From Fermentibacter sp964564435 (lineage in GTDB: Bacteria > Fermentibacterota > Fermentibacteria > Fermentibacterales > Fermentibacteraceae): a stretch of 64,000 nt of DNA. The notes beneath the pieces are model-generated. The model saw only the letters and a list, made by a program, of their open reading frames with translations. It was not told the origin of the DNA and did no database searches. Positions 9,231 through 17,047 of the stretch are shown in pieces. A program made the translations under genes and the position numbers. Each line of letters opens with the position of its first letter. The first letter of the stretch is position 1. The DNA is taken from positions 26,495 to 90,494 of the forward strand of contig CAZMAT010000009.1 of NCBI GenBank assembly GCA_964564435.1, read 5' to 3'.

Positions 9231-9246
9231 GATCCCACCCCCATGA

Positions 9247-9262
9247 CTGACCGTTCGGTCAG
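9247..9262. promoter_or_regulatory. TetR operator palindrome
   Basis: The 16-bp sequence CTGACCGTTCGGTCAG is a perfect inverted repeat of CTGACCG around a 2-nt centre. It lies 16-31 bp upstream of the tetR start codon and 3 bp downstream of the predicted -10 box. The T-G-A-C-C-G/C-G-G-T-C-A half-sites are typical of TetR-family targets, so autoregulation of the RND operon is the natural reading. Confidence 0.8.
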
Positions 9263-9265
9263 CGG

Positions 9266-9294
9266 AACATATCTCGGGGCATTTCTTCCTGCAA
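9266..9294 (-). promoter_or_regulatory. Sigma70-type promoter of the tetR-RND operon
   Basis: On the minus strand a -35 TTGCAG (9289-9294) and -10 TATGTT (9266-9271) are separated by exactly 17 bp. The operator palindrome begins immediately downstream, in the transcription-start region, where a bound repressor would block RNA polymerase. Confidence 0.6.
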
Positions 9295-9441
9295 GCCCGG
9301 TTCGGTGAGGGTGGATCGGCAGCCTGGGAATGATCCTCCGCGACCGGGAAAGGGTCGCGGGCTCCGGAGCATCTTGCGTACCATGGGGTGGTCGCTGTCC
9401 ATGTGAGCGGGGCGGGCGGGTCGATGAAGTATAGCCCTGCG

Positions 9442-10626
9442 TCATGTCTCCGCGGCGAGAGAAGCGTACAGGGAGGCTACACGCCCCGCTATGACATCCA
9501 TGGTGAACCGCTGTCCGACGGTCTCCGCCGCGCAGGCCGCCATGCGGGACCCGAGTGCCGGATCGGCGGCAAGTGAGGCCACCCTTGCCGCGGCCTCGTC
9601 AGCCGCGTTACGGGGGTCTATCAGGAAGCCGTCCTCCCCTTCGGTGACTATCTCGGGTATGCCGCCCACCCTCGTCGCTATCACAGGCCTGCCGCACGCC
9701 ATCGCCTCGATGACCGTCAGGCCGAACGGCTCCTGCCAGAGCGAGGGCACGAGGACCACGTCCGAATCGGCAATCCAGCGCCTCACGTCGTCGACGAACC
9801 CTGGCAGCCTGACCCTGTCGGCGATGCCGAGCGATGACGCCAGGCCGGAAAGGCGTTCTGAGTCAGGGCCCACACCGAGAATCGAGTATTCGACGTCGAT
9901 CCCGTACCTGTCCCTGAGTATCGCGACGGCTTCCAGGCCCTGCGCGAATCCCTTCTCGGGCACCAGTCTGCCGAAACTCAACATTTTCAGCCGGTCACCC
10001 GGAGCTCCTGCGCGAAGGGGCTCGGGAGGCGTCTCCTCGACTCCGTTGTGGATCGTGACCGTCTTCGACTTGAGGCGGAGATCGGCCGACACAGCAGCAT
10101 TCCTCACGAATACCGAGTTCGCGATCACCGCGGAAGCAAAACGCCCCGCGAGGAAGAGCAGGGCATTCCTCCCGCCGCGACTCATGTTGCCGCCCTCCTC
10201 CTCTGTCAGGAGGGCATCGTGCATGTGGAACACCAGCTTCGCCCGTGATAACAGGGACGGCAGCACGGCGAGAGCCAGCATCGTCATCCCGTTGGCGTGG
10301 ATGAGATCTATCCTCTCCCGTGCGCAGAGGCGCGTCAGGCGGATAGTGAACGACACGAGGAAGGGTGTCAGCCTGGCCAGGAGGACTGCGGCCGCCAGCG
10401 GTCCGCTTTTCCTGTCGACCTTCCGGAGCGAGCCCGGGAACCGGAACATGGTCCGGGCCACACCTTCGTCCAGGAACCTCTCTGCGAATCCCCCCATGTC
10501 GTTTACGAACACCAGTGGGGTGACACCCTTCGCCGGATCGCCCGCGAAACGGTTGGCGAGCCGGGCCAGCACCATGTGCCCGCCGCCTATCTCCGATCTG
10601 ATGAAATCAGCGAAGAGTACCCTCAC
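9442..10626 (-). CDS. Glycosyltransferase family 4 (GT-B fold)
   Basis: A retaining glycosyltransferase of 394 residues that would transfer a sugar from a nucleotide-sugar donor to a lipid, polysaccharide or protein acceptor. The C-terminal GT1 domain shows the donor-site E-x7-E motif in WQEPFGLTVIEAMACGRPVIATRVGGIPEIV (about residues 295-330), preceded by the KMLSFGRLVPEKGFAQG stretch. The N-terminal acceptor domain carries the Gly-rich loop SEIGGGHMVLA. It starts with GTG. It is monocistronic here, so the acceptor cannot be deduced. Confidence 0.85.
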   Translation of the reverse strand: MRVLFADFIRSEIGGGHMVLARLANRFAGDPAKGVTPLVFVNDMGGFAERFLDEGVARTMFRFPGSLRKVDRKSGPLAAAVLLARLTPFLVSFTIRLTRLCARERIDLIHANGMTMLALAVLPSLLSRAKLVFHMHDALLTEEEGGNMSRGGRNALLFLAGRFASAVIANSVFVRNAAVSADLRLKSKTVTIHNGVEETPPEPLRAGAPGDRLKMLSFGRLVPEKGFAQGLEAVAILRDRYGIDVEYSILGVGPDSERLSGLASSLGIADRVRLPGFVDDVRRWIADSDVVLVPSLWQEPFGLTVIEAMACGRPVIATRVGGIPEIVTEGEDGFLIDPRNAADEAAARVASLAADPALGSRMAACAAETVGQRFTMDVIAGRVASLYASLAAET

Positions 10627-10913
10627 TGCTCCTCCGCCTCCGGCATCTTCTCAACCCGTGCGAACTGTGCAGCCGCGCTGGAAGATCGCCGAGCCGCACT
10701 CACAGGGCAAGCCCGGGCGGGACGGCAGCGGGTCTCGAACCGTTTTCGGCCATCGGACCCGTGCGATGTCGATCACTCGGGAAGCTTTCCCGGGCGGGGA
10801 TCTGCGCGCGGAAACACGAGCAGACGGGGATGCTCCAGGGATGAGAACCCCGGCGGGGCCGGGGTTCTTCCTATGGTGAGCTATGGTAGACGCTTCCGAA
10901 CGGTCGCCGGGTT
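10627..10913. other. Intergenic region with a terminator but no gene
   Basis: I see no credible coding frame in these 287 bp. A string GGGTCTCGAACC near 10,730 resembles a tRNA T-arm but no tRNA folds around it. The right end carries the GC-rich hairpin listed separately. Confidence 0.4.
10845..10867. terminator. GC-rich hairpin downstream of the 10914 gene
   Basis: Perfect 10-bp stem (GAACCCCGGC / GCCGGGGTTC) with a GGG loop. The same core recurs in the 11.7-12.4 kb repeats and after tRNA-Leu, so this is one member of a reused terminator-like element. It lies downstream of the minus-strand secreted-protein gene. Confidence 0.55.
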
Positions 10914-11546
10914 CTAGAAGAGAGTCTTGATCGAGCCCCAGGTGGTCTGGCCGAGCCCGATCTCCCACCAGCCCGTCCTGATGATGTAGTCGCTCGCGGA
11001 GGATCCCTGAGGCACCCAGCTCTGCCAGAGCACCAGGTCATTGCTGAAGTAGCTGTGAGTCCCGTTCGAGTTCGGTGTCCCGTCACCGAGGAGGGAGGGC
11101 CATCCTCCTGCGGACAGCTCCGTGTTCTCCACCACCCACCACGAAGTGACCTCCAGCTGTCCGGCCGGACCGTAATCGGCGTAGACAGGCGAATACTGGG
11201 TTGCCGTCAGGAGAGTCCGGGCGAGCAGCGAGTCGGGCCCGGTCGGGCCGCCATCGTACAGATCCGCATAGAACGAGGAGGTGTCCCAGGGGTAGCCGGC
11301 ATCATGGAAGAACCAGAACTCGAGATGATCGAGATAGGTCGACTCGTACAAGAAATCGTCCGCATCGAACCAGACGCCTCTGTAGGTGCCGCTCCATGTC
11401 ATCCAGCAAGCTGTTCCGTCGTCGTAGGAGTATGTCCAGTCGGGGCCCGGCGATGTCGCAACGGGCAGGGGGCTCACGAGCGGGATGTCACCGGCCTGCA
11501 TCACGAGAAGCAGCAGCTGTGCGATGCAGCCACCGAGTGCCGGCAT
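10914..11546 (-). CDS. Secreted protein of unknown function ending in a T-W-G-S-I-K-T-L-F motif
   Basis: A 210-residue exported protein with a short hydrophobic signal. I use the second ATG because AAGGAGGT sits at a better distance from it than from the first. It is rich in aromatic residues and shares blocks with the 46975 protein: YDD-TA-W--WSG-YRGVWF, the E-FWF/W-Y block, GYPWDTSSFY (SYPWDTSSFY there), SAGGWPS and the C-terminus TWGSIKTLF. I do not recognise the family; the conserved Trp/Asp pattern suggests a beta-sandwich. The identical last residues in otherwise diverged paralogues suggest a sorting or folding signal. Confidence 0.75.
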   Translation of the reverse strand: MPALGGCIAQLLLLVMQAGDIPLVSPLPVATSPGPDWTYSYDDGTACWMTWSGTYRGVWFDADDFLYESTYLDHLEFWFFHDAGYPWDTSSFYADLYDGGPTGPDSLLARTLLTATQYSPVYADYGPAGQLEVTSWWVVENTELSAGGWPSLLGDGTPNSNGTHSYFSNDLVLWQSWVPQGSSASDYIIRTGWWEIGLGQTTWGSIKTLF

Positions 11547-11559
11547 CATGCACCTCCTT

Positions 11560-12253
11560 TGTAGTGACTCTTCAATGATTTGCAGGATCGCTGGAGGATT
11601 GTCAATGACGGGTTGGCGTGGAGGCAGAGCGCGATAGGGTCACTTGGGAGGGACTTATCCAGCCCCGGATCGGGGCGCCTTGAAGAAAACCCCGGCAGGG
11701 CCGGGGTTGGACACAGTGATACCAAGAACCGGGTTGTATGGTCTCTCGCAGGTTTGCTCCGCAAACCATGCTGGCGACTCCTTCATTTCCGCGACTGCGG
11801 AAATGAAGAGGCCCGACAGCGGCTTGCCACCCGCTGCAGATCATGTCTGGCAAGCCGCGAAAGGGCCCGAAGTTTCAAGTCCCAGATCAGCATGCCATGA
11901 AGAAAACCCCGGCAGGGCCGGGGTTGGACACAGTGATACCAAGAACCGGGTTGTATGGTCTCTCGCAGGTTTGCTCCGCAAACCATGCTGGCGACGCGGC
12001 GCAACTCCCTGAGGGAGTTGCTGGGGGACGGGACTTTTCAAGTCCCAGATCAGCATGCCATGAAGAAAACCCCGGCAGGGCCGGGGTTGGACACAGTGAT
12101 ACCAAGAACCGGGTTGTATGGTCTCTCGCAGGTTTGCTCCGCAAACCATGCTGGCGACGCGGCGCAACTCCCTGAGGGAGTTGCTGGGGGACGGGACTTT
12201 TCAAGTCCCAGATCAGCATGCCATGAAGAAAACCCCGGCAGGGCCGGGGTTCT
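11560..12253. repeat. Mosaic of tandem palindromic repeats (163-bp units)
   Basis: Units beginning at the hairpin AACCCCGGC-AGG-GCCGGGGTT repeat at 11,681, 11,897, 12,060 and 12,223. The last two intervals are exactly 163 bp and nearly identical; the first is 217 bp because its middle is a different set of palindromes. Each 163-bp unit strings together several hairpins: GGTTTGC-TCC-GCAAACC, GCAACTCCC-TGA-GGGAGTTGC and GGGACTT-TTC-AAGTCCC. The 217-bp copy instead carries CTTCATTTCCGC-GACT-GCGGAAATGAAG (11781-11808), which also occurs at 63,940. Open frames across the area are repeat artefacts. Confidence 0.9.
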
Positions 12254-12353
12254 NNNNNNNNNNNNNNNNNNNNNNNNNNNNNNNNNNNNNNNNNNNNNNN
12301 NNNNNNNNNNNNNNNNNNNNNNNNNNNNNNNNNNNNNNNNNNNNNNNNNNNNN
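12254..12353. other. Assembly gap (100 N)
   Basis: Exactly 100 ambiguous bases inside the repeat tract, the conventional length for a scaffold gap of unknown size. Repeat sequence is present on both sides, so the true number of repeat units is not known. Confidence 0.98.
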
Positions 12354-12379
12354 TTTCAAGTCCCAGATCAGCATGCCAT

Positions 12380-12406
12380 GAAGAAAACCCCGGCAGGGCC
12401 GGGGTT
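12380..12406 (-). terminator. Rho-independent terminator of tRNA-Leu
   Basis: On the minus strand, just after the tRNA 3' end, a 9-bp stem AACCCCGGC/GCCGGGGTT is followed by TTTTCTTC. The same hairpin plus T-rich tail is what is duplicated in the neighbouring repeats, suggesting that the repeats spread from, or into, this terminator. Confidence 0.75.
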
Positions 12407-12414
12407 CTTCTTCA

Positions 12415-12504
12415 TGGTACCGGGGACGGGACTTGAACCCGTACAGGCTTTCGCCCACTAGGCCCTCAACCTAGCGTGTCTGCCAATTCCACCACCCCGG
12501 CACC
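12415..12504 (-). tRNA. tRNA-Leu (anticodon GAG)
   Basis: A 90-nt gene including discriminator A73. The acceptor stem pairs GGTGCCG with CGGTACC (one G-U). The D-loop region is TGGTGGAATTGGCAGACACGC, and the anticodon stem CTAGG/CCTAG carries loop TTGAGGG, giving anticodon GAG for CUC/CUU codons. A long class-II variable arm (TGGGCGAAAGCC) precedes the T-arm GGGTTCAAGTCCC. CCA is not encoded. secG lies directly upstream, the same order as E. coli secG-leuU. Confidence 0.95.
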
Positions 12505-12520
12505 CAGAGCAGTTCCTATC

Positions 12521-12751
12521 CTACCTGCTGATGAGAGCGAGGAAGAACGAAGAGAGCATGAAGACCACGGCGAACACCGTCGTGAGCTTGGACAGCAGAG
12601 TCGCCGCCCCGCGGGTGCCGAACGAAGCGGTCAGCGCGCCGCCGCCGCCGAAGGCACCGGAGAGGCCGTCGCCCTTCGACTTCTGCATCAGCACCACGCC
12701 GATGAGAAGGATGCAGGCGAGAATGTGGACGAATGAGAGAACGATCGCCAT
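12521..12751 (-). CDS. secG: SecG, preprotein translocase subunit
   Basis: Auxiliary inner-membrane subunit of the SecYEG channel. The 76-residue product has two hydrophobic helices (VLSFVHILACILLIGVVLM and LLSKLTTVFAVVFMLSSFF) joined by the conserved loop QKSKGDGLSGAFGGG. I start at the ATG at 12751, preceded by GGGAGGA, rather than 20 codons upstream where the sequence is not family-like. The tRNA-Leu(GAG) gene follows 16 bp after the stop. Confidence 0.93.
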   Translation of the reverse strand: MAIVLSFVHILACILLIGVVLMQKSKGDGLSGAFGGGGALTASFGTRGAATLLSKLTTVFAVVFMLSSFFLALISR

Positions 12752-12954
12752 GTGTTCCAATCCTCCCGTACAATGCGCGCTTATATAAGGCCTGGACGAT
12801 CCCTCGGGCAATAGCGGGCGCAGTGGCGGAAGAGGTTGGGATCGCGGACGCCACTGTGTAGTTTAGTGCAGTCGAGGTGATGAAGGTCCAGGCAGGGGCC
12901 GGCCTGGCGAAAAGTGCGCAGGACGGGGTGTGAAGACTCTAGGAGGTCGAGAAG

Positions 12955-15669
12955 ATGCTTTTCCTTCCTGTAGTCGCATCGCTGCTCGTGGGCGCCGCGG
13001 GATCCGCGGGCCATTCCACCGTCGAAGGCATCATGCCGGACGGTTCATACGTCGAATCCTCGATTACGGAGTGCTCCCCCGGGGCAACCGCACCTTCGTC
13101 CATCCTTCCCGGAGTGCCGGAGGCAGGCGGTGCCAGCGGCGGGTACAGAGCTAGCACCCTCTGGGTGGACCGCGCCCACCAGAACGCCATAGCCGAAGAA
13201 ACAGCCATCAGCGGCGGGGGTGAAGGCATCTTCACGAGCTGGTACCTCAACAACACGCGCGTGAGCCGGTATGTGACATGCGGCTCGTCCACCCCGCAGT
13301 GGACCTACCCTGTCTCCACCGGCGGCGGGAACGTCGACATCGCCTCGGCGGCCGGCCTTGCCTGGTCGGCGACCAACAGCGTGCTGGGGACCCTGGCATG
13401 GCTGGGCAGCGGCGGGACGCCAACCCTGATGGCCGACCCCGGATCGCACCAGGACATCTCCGAAGATGGCACGAGGCTCGTTTTCACGGACACCCAGAAC
13501 AACCTGGTGTGCCTGAACACCGCCACAGGGGCCGTGTTGTGGACGGTTCCGATCACCACCGTGGGAAACGGCATCTACGGGGTGGACATCTCGGCGAACA
13601 ACTCCAGGGTGCTGGTCAGCGCCTATGACGCATCCACCGGCGCCCAGGTCTACAGCATGTCGAACGGTGCGCAAGTGGGTTCGCCGGTGGGCAACTACGG
13701 GCAGACCCGCGGAGTCATCTCGGGCGATGGATCCCGGTTCGTGCTGGGCGACTTCAACGGCAAGGTGAAGATGTACGCCTGGTCGGGATCGGCATGGCAG
13801 CTCTCGGCGCAGATCACGTCGGGCGACAGCTGGGTCACGTCGGTCGCCATCAGCGACGACGGCCTGACCGTTGCTGCGGGCACTCTCGGATTCAGCCCCT
13901 ACAAGGGCAGGGTGCTCTGCATCGGCTGGCCCTCGGGCGGAACCCCGTCCACGCTCTGGCAGTACGGGAGCTACGGTGACGAAGTGGCCTCAGTCGCTGT
14001 GTGCGACGACGGGTCGGTGATAGTCGCGGGCTCCTGGGGCCAGTACGGAGGCACCTCGGGCGACGTGTTCACCGCTTTCGACCACGACGGCGGAATCATA
14101 TTCCACCTCCTCGACGGCATCGACGAGCCGGGGTCGATCTACAGCGTCGACGTCAGTGACGACGGATCGTTCGCCACGGCCAGCGGAAAGGCCGTTCACG
14201 CCCGCGAGATGGGCAACGGCGGCGAGGTCTACTCGATCCAGATCATGGCTGCGCAGCAGCACGACGTAGGTGTCGTGGCCGTGCTCTCCCCCGCCGAGAA
14301 CCAGCAGGTCGGCAACACGGTCACTCCGCAGGTCACGGTGTCCAACCTGGGGCTGTCCCCGGAGACCTTCGGCGTTTCGGCCGTGATCAGGAACGCAGGC
14401 GGGACGACGGTCTGGTCCGACAACGCCACGGTCACCGGACTGGGAGCCGGCCTGGAGACCAACGTCTCGTTCGACTCATGGACGATCCCCTCCTACGGGA
14501 ACTGGACCTTCACGGCCCAGACCCTGCTGGCTGGCGATTCCTACCACGGTAACGACACCCTATCCACCGGCCTGCGGGCATATCACGACGCCGCTGCGAT
14601 CTCGATCGTGTGCCCGTACGCGGAGAACACCATCGGGATGTCCGCCTCGCCGGTCGTGGCGGTTCAGAACACAGGCACCTACACGGAGAACATGACGGTC
14701 TCGATGCAGATACAGATCGGCGGGTCGCAGGTCTACAGCCAGAGCACGACCGTGACCGGAGTGGCTGCGGGCGCGTCGGCACAGGCCGCACTCCCGGCCT
14801 GGATCCCTGCGGCCATCGGCTCGGGGCAGGCCACGGCATCGGTATCGGTGACGGACGACTATGTCCCAGGCAACAACAGCACGGTGCAGCCGGTCGAGGT
14901 CTCGTACGAGATCATCTACGACGACGGCGAATGGGACTCGTACTACTGGGTCGGCTCCCTGGACGACGACATGTTCGCGACCCGCTTCACACCCACCATC
15001 GACACTCCCTTCAGGGCCACCCTCTTCAGGGTCTACGTCAACTCGACCGAGCCGTTCGACTGGGCGGCCCTCTGCCCCGACGACGGCAGCGGCCTGCCGG
15101 ACGTCGCGAATCCCTACTACACGGTGGAGAACCTCTCGGCGCCCTCTGCCCCTGCCTGGCTGGAAGTGCCCCTGGACGTGTGGATCGACGAACCCGGCGA
15201 CCTCTGGTTCGTGACGCACTGGCCCGACTCCAAGGCGCTCGGGGTGGGCACGGATCTCGACCTGCCCAGGACGAACCGGAGCTGGTGGCACAACGCCAGT
15301 TCGGGTTGGGTGAACGTGACTACGGGCGACTGGTCGTTCCGGCTCACTCTCGAACCGGAGACCGGCATCGGGGGCGGCGCGGAGCCTGGCGTGTTCTCGC
15401 TCGGCCTTCCGAGGCCCAACCCATCGCACGGTTCGACCAGCATCACCGTCGAGGTCCCGGCTTCGGGCGGGGTCATGAAGCTCGCGGTCTACGACATGGC
15501 AGGCAGGTGCATCGATGTCCTGGCCGAAGGCGAGCTGGCCTCAGGCGCCCATGCGATCCAGTGGGACGGCTGCACCGCCGACGGATCGGCCGCCCCGGCG
15601 GGCCTCTACTTCATGAGGCTTGATGCTCCGGGCTGCCGGCAGACAGGGAGAATGATCCTGATCAGGTAG
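12955..15669 (+). CDS. Large secreted beta-propeller/CARDB protein with FlgD-like C-terminal domain
   Basis: A 904-residue exported protein with an N-terminal signal (MLFLPVVASLLVGAAGSAG). Residues ~100-420 consist of WD40/PQQ-like blades, each with a V-x-I-S-x-D-G-S/T-x-x-x-A motif (for example VTSVAISDDGLTVAAG, VASVAVCDDGSVIVAG, IYSVDVSDDGSFATAS). Two CARDB-type Ig modules follow (~435-650; VTPQVTVSNLG and SPVVAVQNTGTYTENMTV). A third beta-rich region comes next, then a FlgD-type Ig domain (~818-904; LPRPNPSHGSTSITVEV, GLYFMRLDAPG). No catalytic motif is visible, so it is probably a surface adhesin or scaffold. Confidence 0.8.
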   Translation: MLFLPVVASLLVGAAGSAGHSTVEGIMPDGSYVESSITECSPGATAPSSILPGVPEAGGASGGYRASTLWVDRAHQNAIAEETAISGGGEGIFTSWYLNNTRVSRYVTCGSSTPQWTYPVSTGGGNVDIASAAGLAWSATNSVLGTLAWLGSGGTPTLMADPGSHQDISEDGTRLVFTDTQNNLVCLNTATGAVLWTVPITTVGNGIYGVDISANNSRVLVSAYDASTGAQVYSMSNGAQVGSPVGNYGQTRGVISGDGSRFVLGDFNGKVKMYAWSGSAWQLSAQITSGDSWVTSVAISDDGLTVAAGTLGFSPYKGRVLCIGWPSGGTPSTLWQYGSYGDEVASVAVCDDGSVIVAGSWGQYGGTSGDVFTAFDHDGGIIFHLLDGIDEPGSIYSVDVSDDGSFATASGKAVHAREMGNGGEVYSIQIMAAQQHDVGVVAVLSPAENQQVGNTVTPQVTVSNLGLSPETFGVSAVIRNAGGTTVWSDNATVTGLGAGLETNVSFDSWTIPSYGNWTFTAQTLLAGDSYHGNDTLSTGLRAYHDAAAISIVCPYAENTIGMSASPVVAVQNTGTYTENMTVSMQIQIGGSQVYSQSTTVTGVAAGASAQAALPAWIPAAIGSGQATASVSVTDDYVPGNNSTVQPVEVSYEIIYDDGEWDSYYWVGSLDDDMFATRFTPTIDTPFRATLFRVYVNSTEPFDWAALCPDDGSGLPDVANPYYTVENLSAPSAPAWLEVPLDVWIDEPGDLWFVTHWPDSKALGVGTDLDLPRTNRSWWHNASSGWVNVTTGDWSFRLTLEPETGIGGGAEPGVFSLGLPRPNPSHGSTSITVEVPASGGVMKLAVYDMAGRCIDVLAEGELASGAHAIQWDGCTADGSAAPAGLYFMRLDAPGCRQTGRMILIR

Positions 15670-15689
15670 GGTCGACCGAGGCTGAGAAC

Positions 15690-15716
15690 GGCGCGCGGGA
15701 ACCCAGCCCGCGCGCC
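15690..15716. terminator. Bidirectional terminator between convergent genes
   Basis: Stem GGCGCGCGGG/CCCGCGCGCC with a short loop, located between the stop of the plus-strand propeller gene and the end of the minus-strand hydrogenase-linked operon. There is no strong T-run on either side, but position and stem strength fit a shared terminator. Confidence 0.6.
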
Positions 15717-15720
15717 GGCG

Positions 15721-16284
15721 TCAAGCGAACCCGGCGAGAACGGTGCCTTCCAGGAACCCCCGGGTGAAGAACGCGCCGGGGCATTCCGTCACGCAGCCCG
15801 GAACCTCGCGGTGGAGCAGCACGCAGTCCTTCCGGATGCCGTGCTCCTCCATCAGACGGGAGAGCAGCTTCGAGAGCGATGCAGCCTGGCGTGGCGACGG
15901 CAGCGAACCGGTGAAGTCGCCGACCAGGCAGATGCCGATGCTGTCGGTATTGGAGCCTCGGGCGTGGGCGCCCACCGCCCATGCCGGGCGGCCGGGCTCG
16001 ACGAGGCCGTCACCTGCCAGTATCCCGTTGCCTATGACGTAGTGGTAGCCGACGTCGGTCCATCCCGACACGACCCTGTGCATGACCCTGAAGTGCCGCA
16101 TCGAGCCGTCGCAGGTGGCGGAATGGTGCACGACTATCCGGGTGGTGGCAGGGCGCTTCTCGAAGTCCGACTCGGGGGGGCTCGACGAGAGGCGGACACA
16201 ATCATCCTCGGTGATGCCCGGCGGAACGGGCGCGCCCACGGAGCGCAGCCAGGCAAGCAGGCCCGGCCGGGGCTCCCCCGTCAT
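15721..16284 (-). CDS. N-acetylmuramoyl-L-alanine amidase (amidase_2/PGRP fold)
   Basis: Peptidoglycan amidase-type protein of 187 residues. Zinc-site residues are visible: the first His in RIVVHHSAT, the conserved SGWTDVGYHYVIG region with its Tyr, and the C-terminal H-R-E-V ... C-P-G with the second His and the Cys ligand. The H-to-C spacing is two residues longer than the usual H-R-D-V-x-x-T-x-C-P-G. I start at the ATG 1 nt after the upstream stop. No signal peptide is evident, so a cytoplasmic recycling role or another export route is possible. It is the last gene of the rex-hyd operon. Confidence 0.85.
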   Translation of the reverse strand: MTGEPRPGLLAWLRSVGAPVPPGITEDDCVRLSSSPPESDFEKRPATTRIVVHHSATCDGSMRHFRVMHRVVSGWTDVGYHYVIGNGILAGDGLVEPGRPAWAVGAHARGSNTDSIGICLVGDFTGSLPSPRQAASLSKLLSRLMEEHGIRKDCVLLHREVPGCVTECPGAFFTRGFLEGTVLAGFA

Positions 16285-16285
16285 A

Positions 16286-17047
16286 TCAGCTCTCCTGCTG
16301 CTCTCCGCGCTGGCAGCCCAGGGCGGAGGCCCTGGAGAAGGATATGCCGCCGATCCTGGCAACGGCGCGGAAGCGCTGTCCGCCCCTGACGATGGTGCCC
16401 CTGAGCATGCCGGTGCCCGTGGTCGGCGAGATGACGTCGATGCCGTTCAGCCGTATCGCGCCGCGCCCGGTGACCGCCTCGAAGTCGGCGTAGAACCCGT
16501 CCTCGACTCCGATCTCGATCGAGCCCGAAACGGTGCTGATCATAGCCGGGTCTCCGGCCAGCGCGGCCATCTGCACCCTGATGTCGCCGTTGAGGGTCTC
16601 GAGGCATGCGACGGTGGCAGGCCCCGACACGTCTATCTTGCCGTTGCGGGTGTGGAGGTCGAGGGGACCGCCGCCGCCGCTCGTGCGGATGAACCCGTTG
16701 CTCGACGAGGCCTCGAGCCTGCATGGGATGTCGGAAACGACGATGTTGCCGTTTATGGTCTCGATCCTCAGGGATTTGATGCCTGCGGGCATCGAGACCT
16801 CGATGTCCACCGAGGCCCTGACCCTGCTGAGGCTGTAGCAGGAACGGATGACGAAGGGCGGCCCCTCGTCGATCTCGGCCTCGACATATTTCGTGTGGGG
16901 CAGGTCGGGCTCCACGTTCCTGCGGATGAGCACCGTTCCCGACTCCCCGCGGGCTCCCCTGACATGCACCGAACCGTTTGAGTTCCTGACGATGACGGGG
17001 GTGTCGGGAGGCACCCTGAAGGCCTTCTCGATCCTCTCCTCGATCAT
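16286..17047 (-). CDS. DUF4097-like beta-strand repeat protein
   Basis: A 253-residue protein with repeated short strands ending in N-G-(N/K/D)-I patterns: IETINGNIVVSDI, SSNGFIRTSGG, TRNGKIDVSG, LETLNGDIRVQM, STVSGSIEIGV. This is characteristic of the DUF4097/adhesin-like right-handed beta-helix family, often called an anti-sigma- or adhesin-associated domain. The ATG overlaps the upstream kinase stop (ATGA) and the amidase starts 1 nt after its stop, so it is co-translated with signalling genes. There is no signal peptide or transmembrane helix. Its role in this operon is unknown. Confidence 0.7.
   Translation of the reverse strand: MIEERIEKAFRVPPDTPVIVRNSNGSVHVRGARGESGTVLIRRNVEPDLPHTKYVEAEIDEGPPFVIRSCYSLSRVRASVDIEVSMPAGIKSLRIETINGNIVVSDIPCRLEASSSNGFIRTSGGGGPLDLHTRNGKIDVSGPATVACLETLNGDIRVQMAALAGDPAMISTVSGSIEIGVEDGFYADFEAVTGRGAIRLNGIDVISPTTGTGMLRGTIVRGGQRFRAVARIGGISFSRASALGCQRGEQQES

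Noticed and set aside
10655..10745. tRNA-like sequence with GGTTCGAGACCC on the minus strand
   Set aside because: The T-stem does not pair fully and no acceptor, D or anticodon stems can be formed around it.
11681..12253. Possible CRISPR array
   Set aside because: Repeats are contiguous 163-bp units made of several hairpins with no unique spacers and no cas genes nearby.
11580..12461. Several ~110-residue open frames with near-identical sequences
   Set aside because: They are translations of the 163-bp repeats in different frames and run through the N gap.
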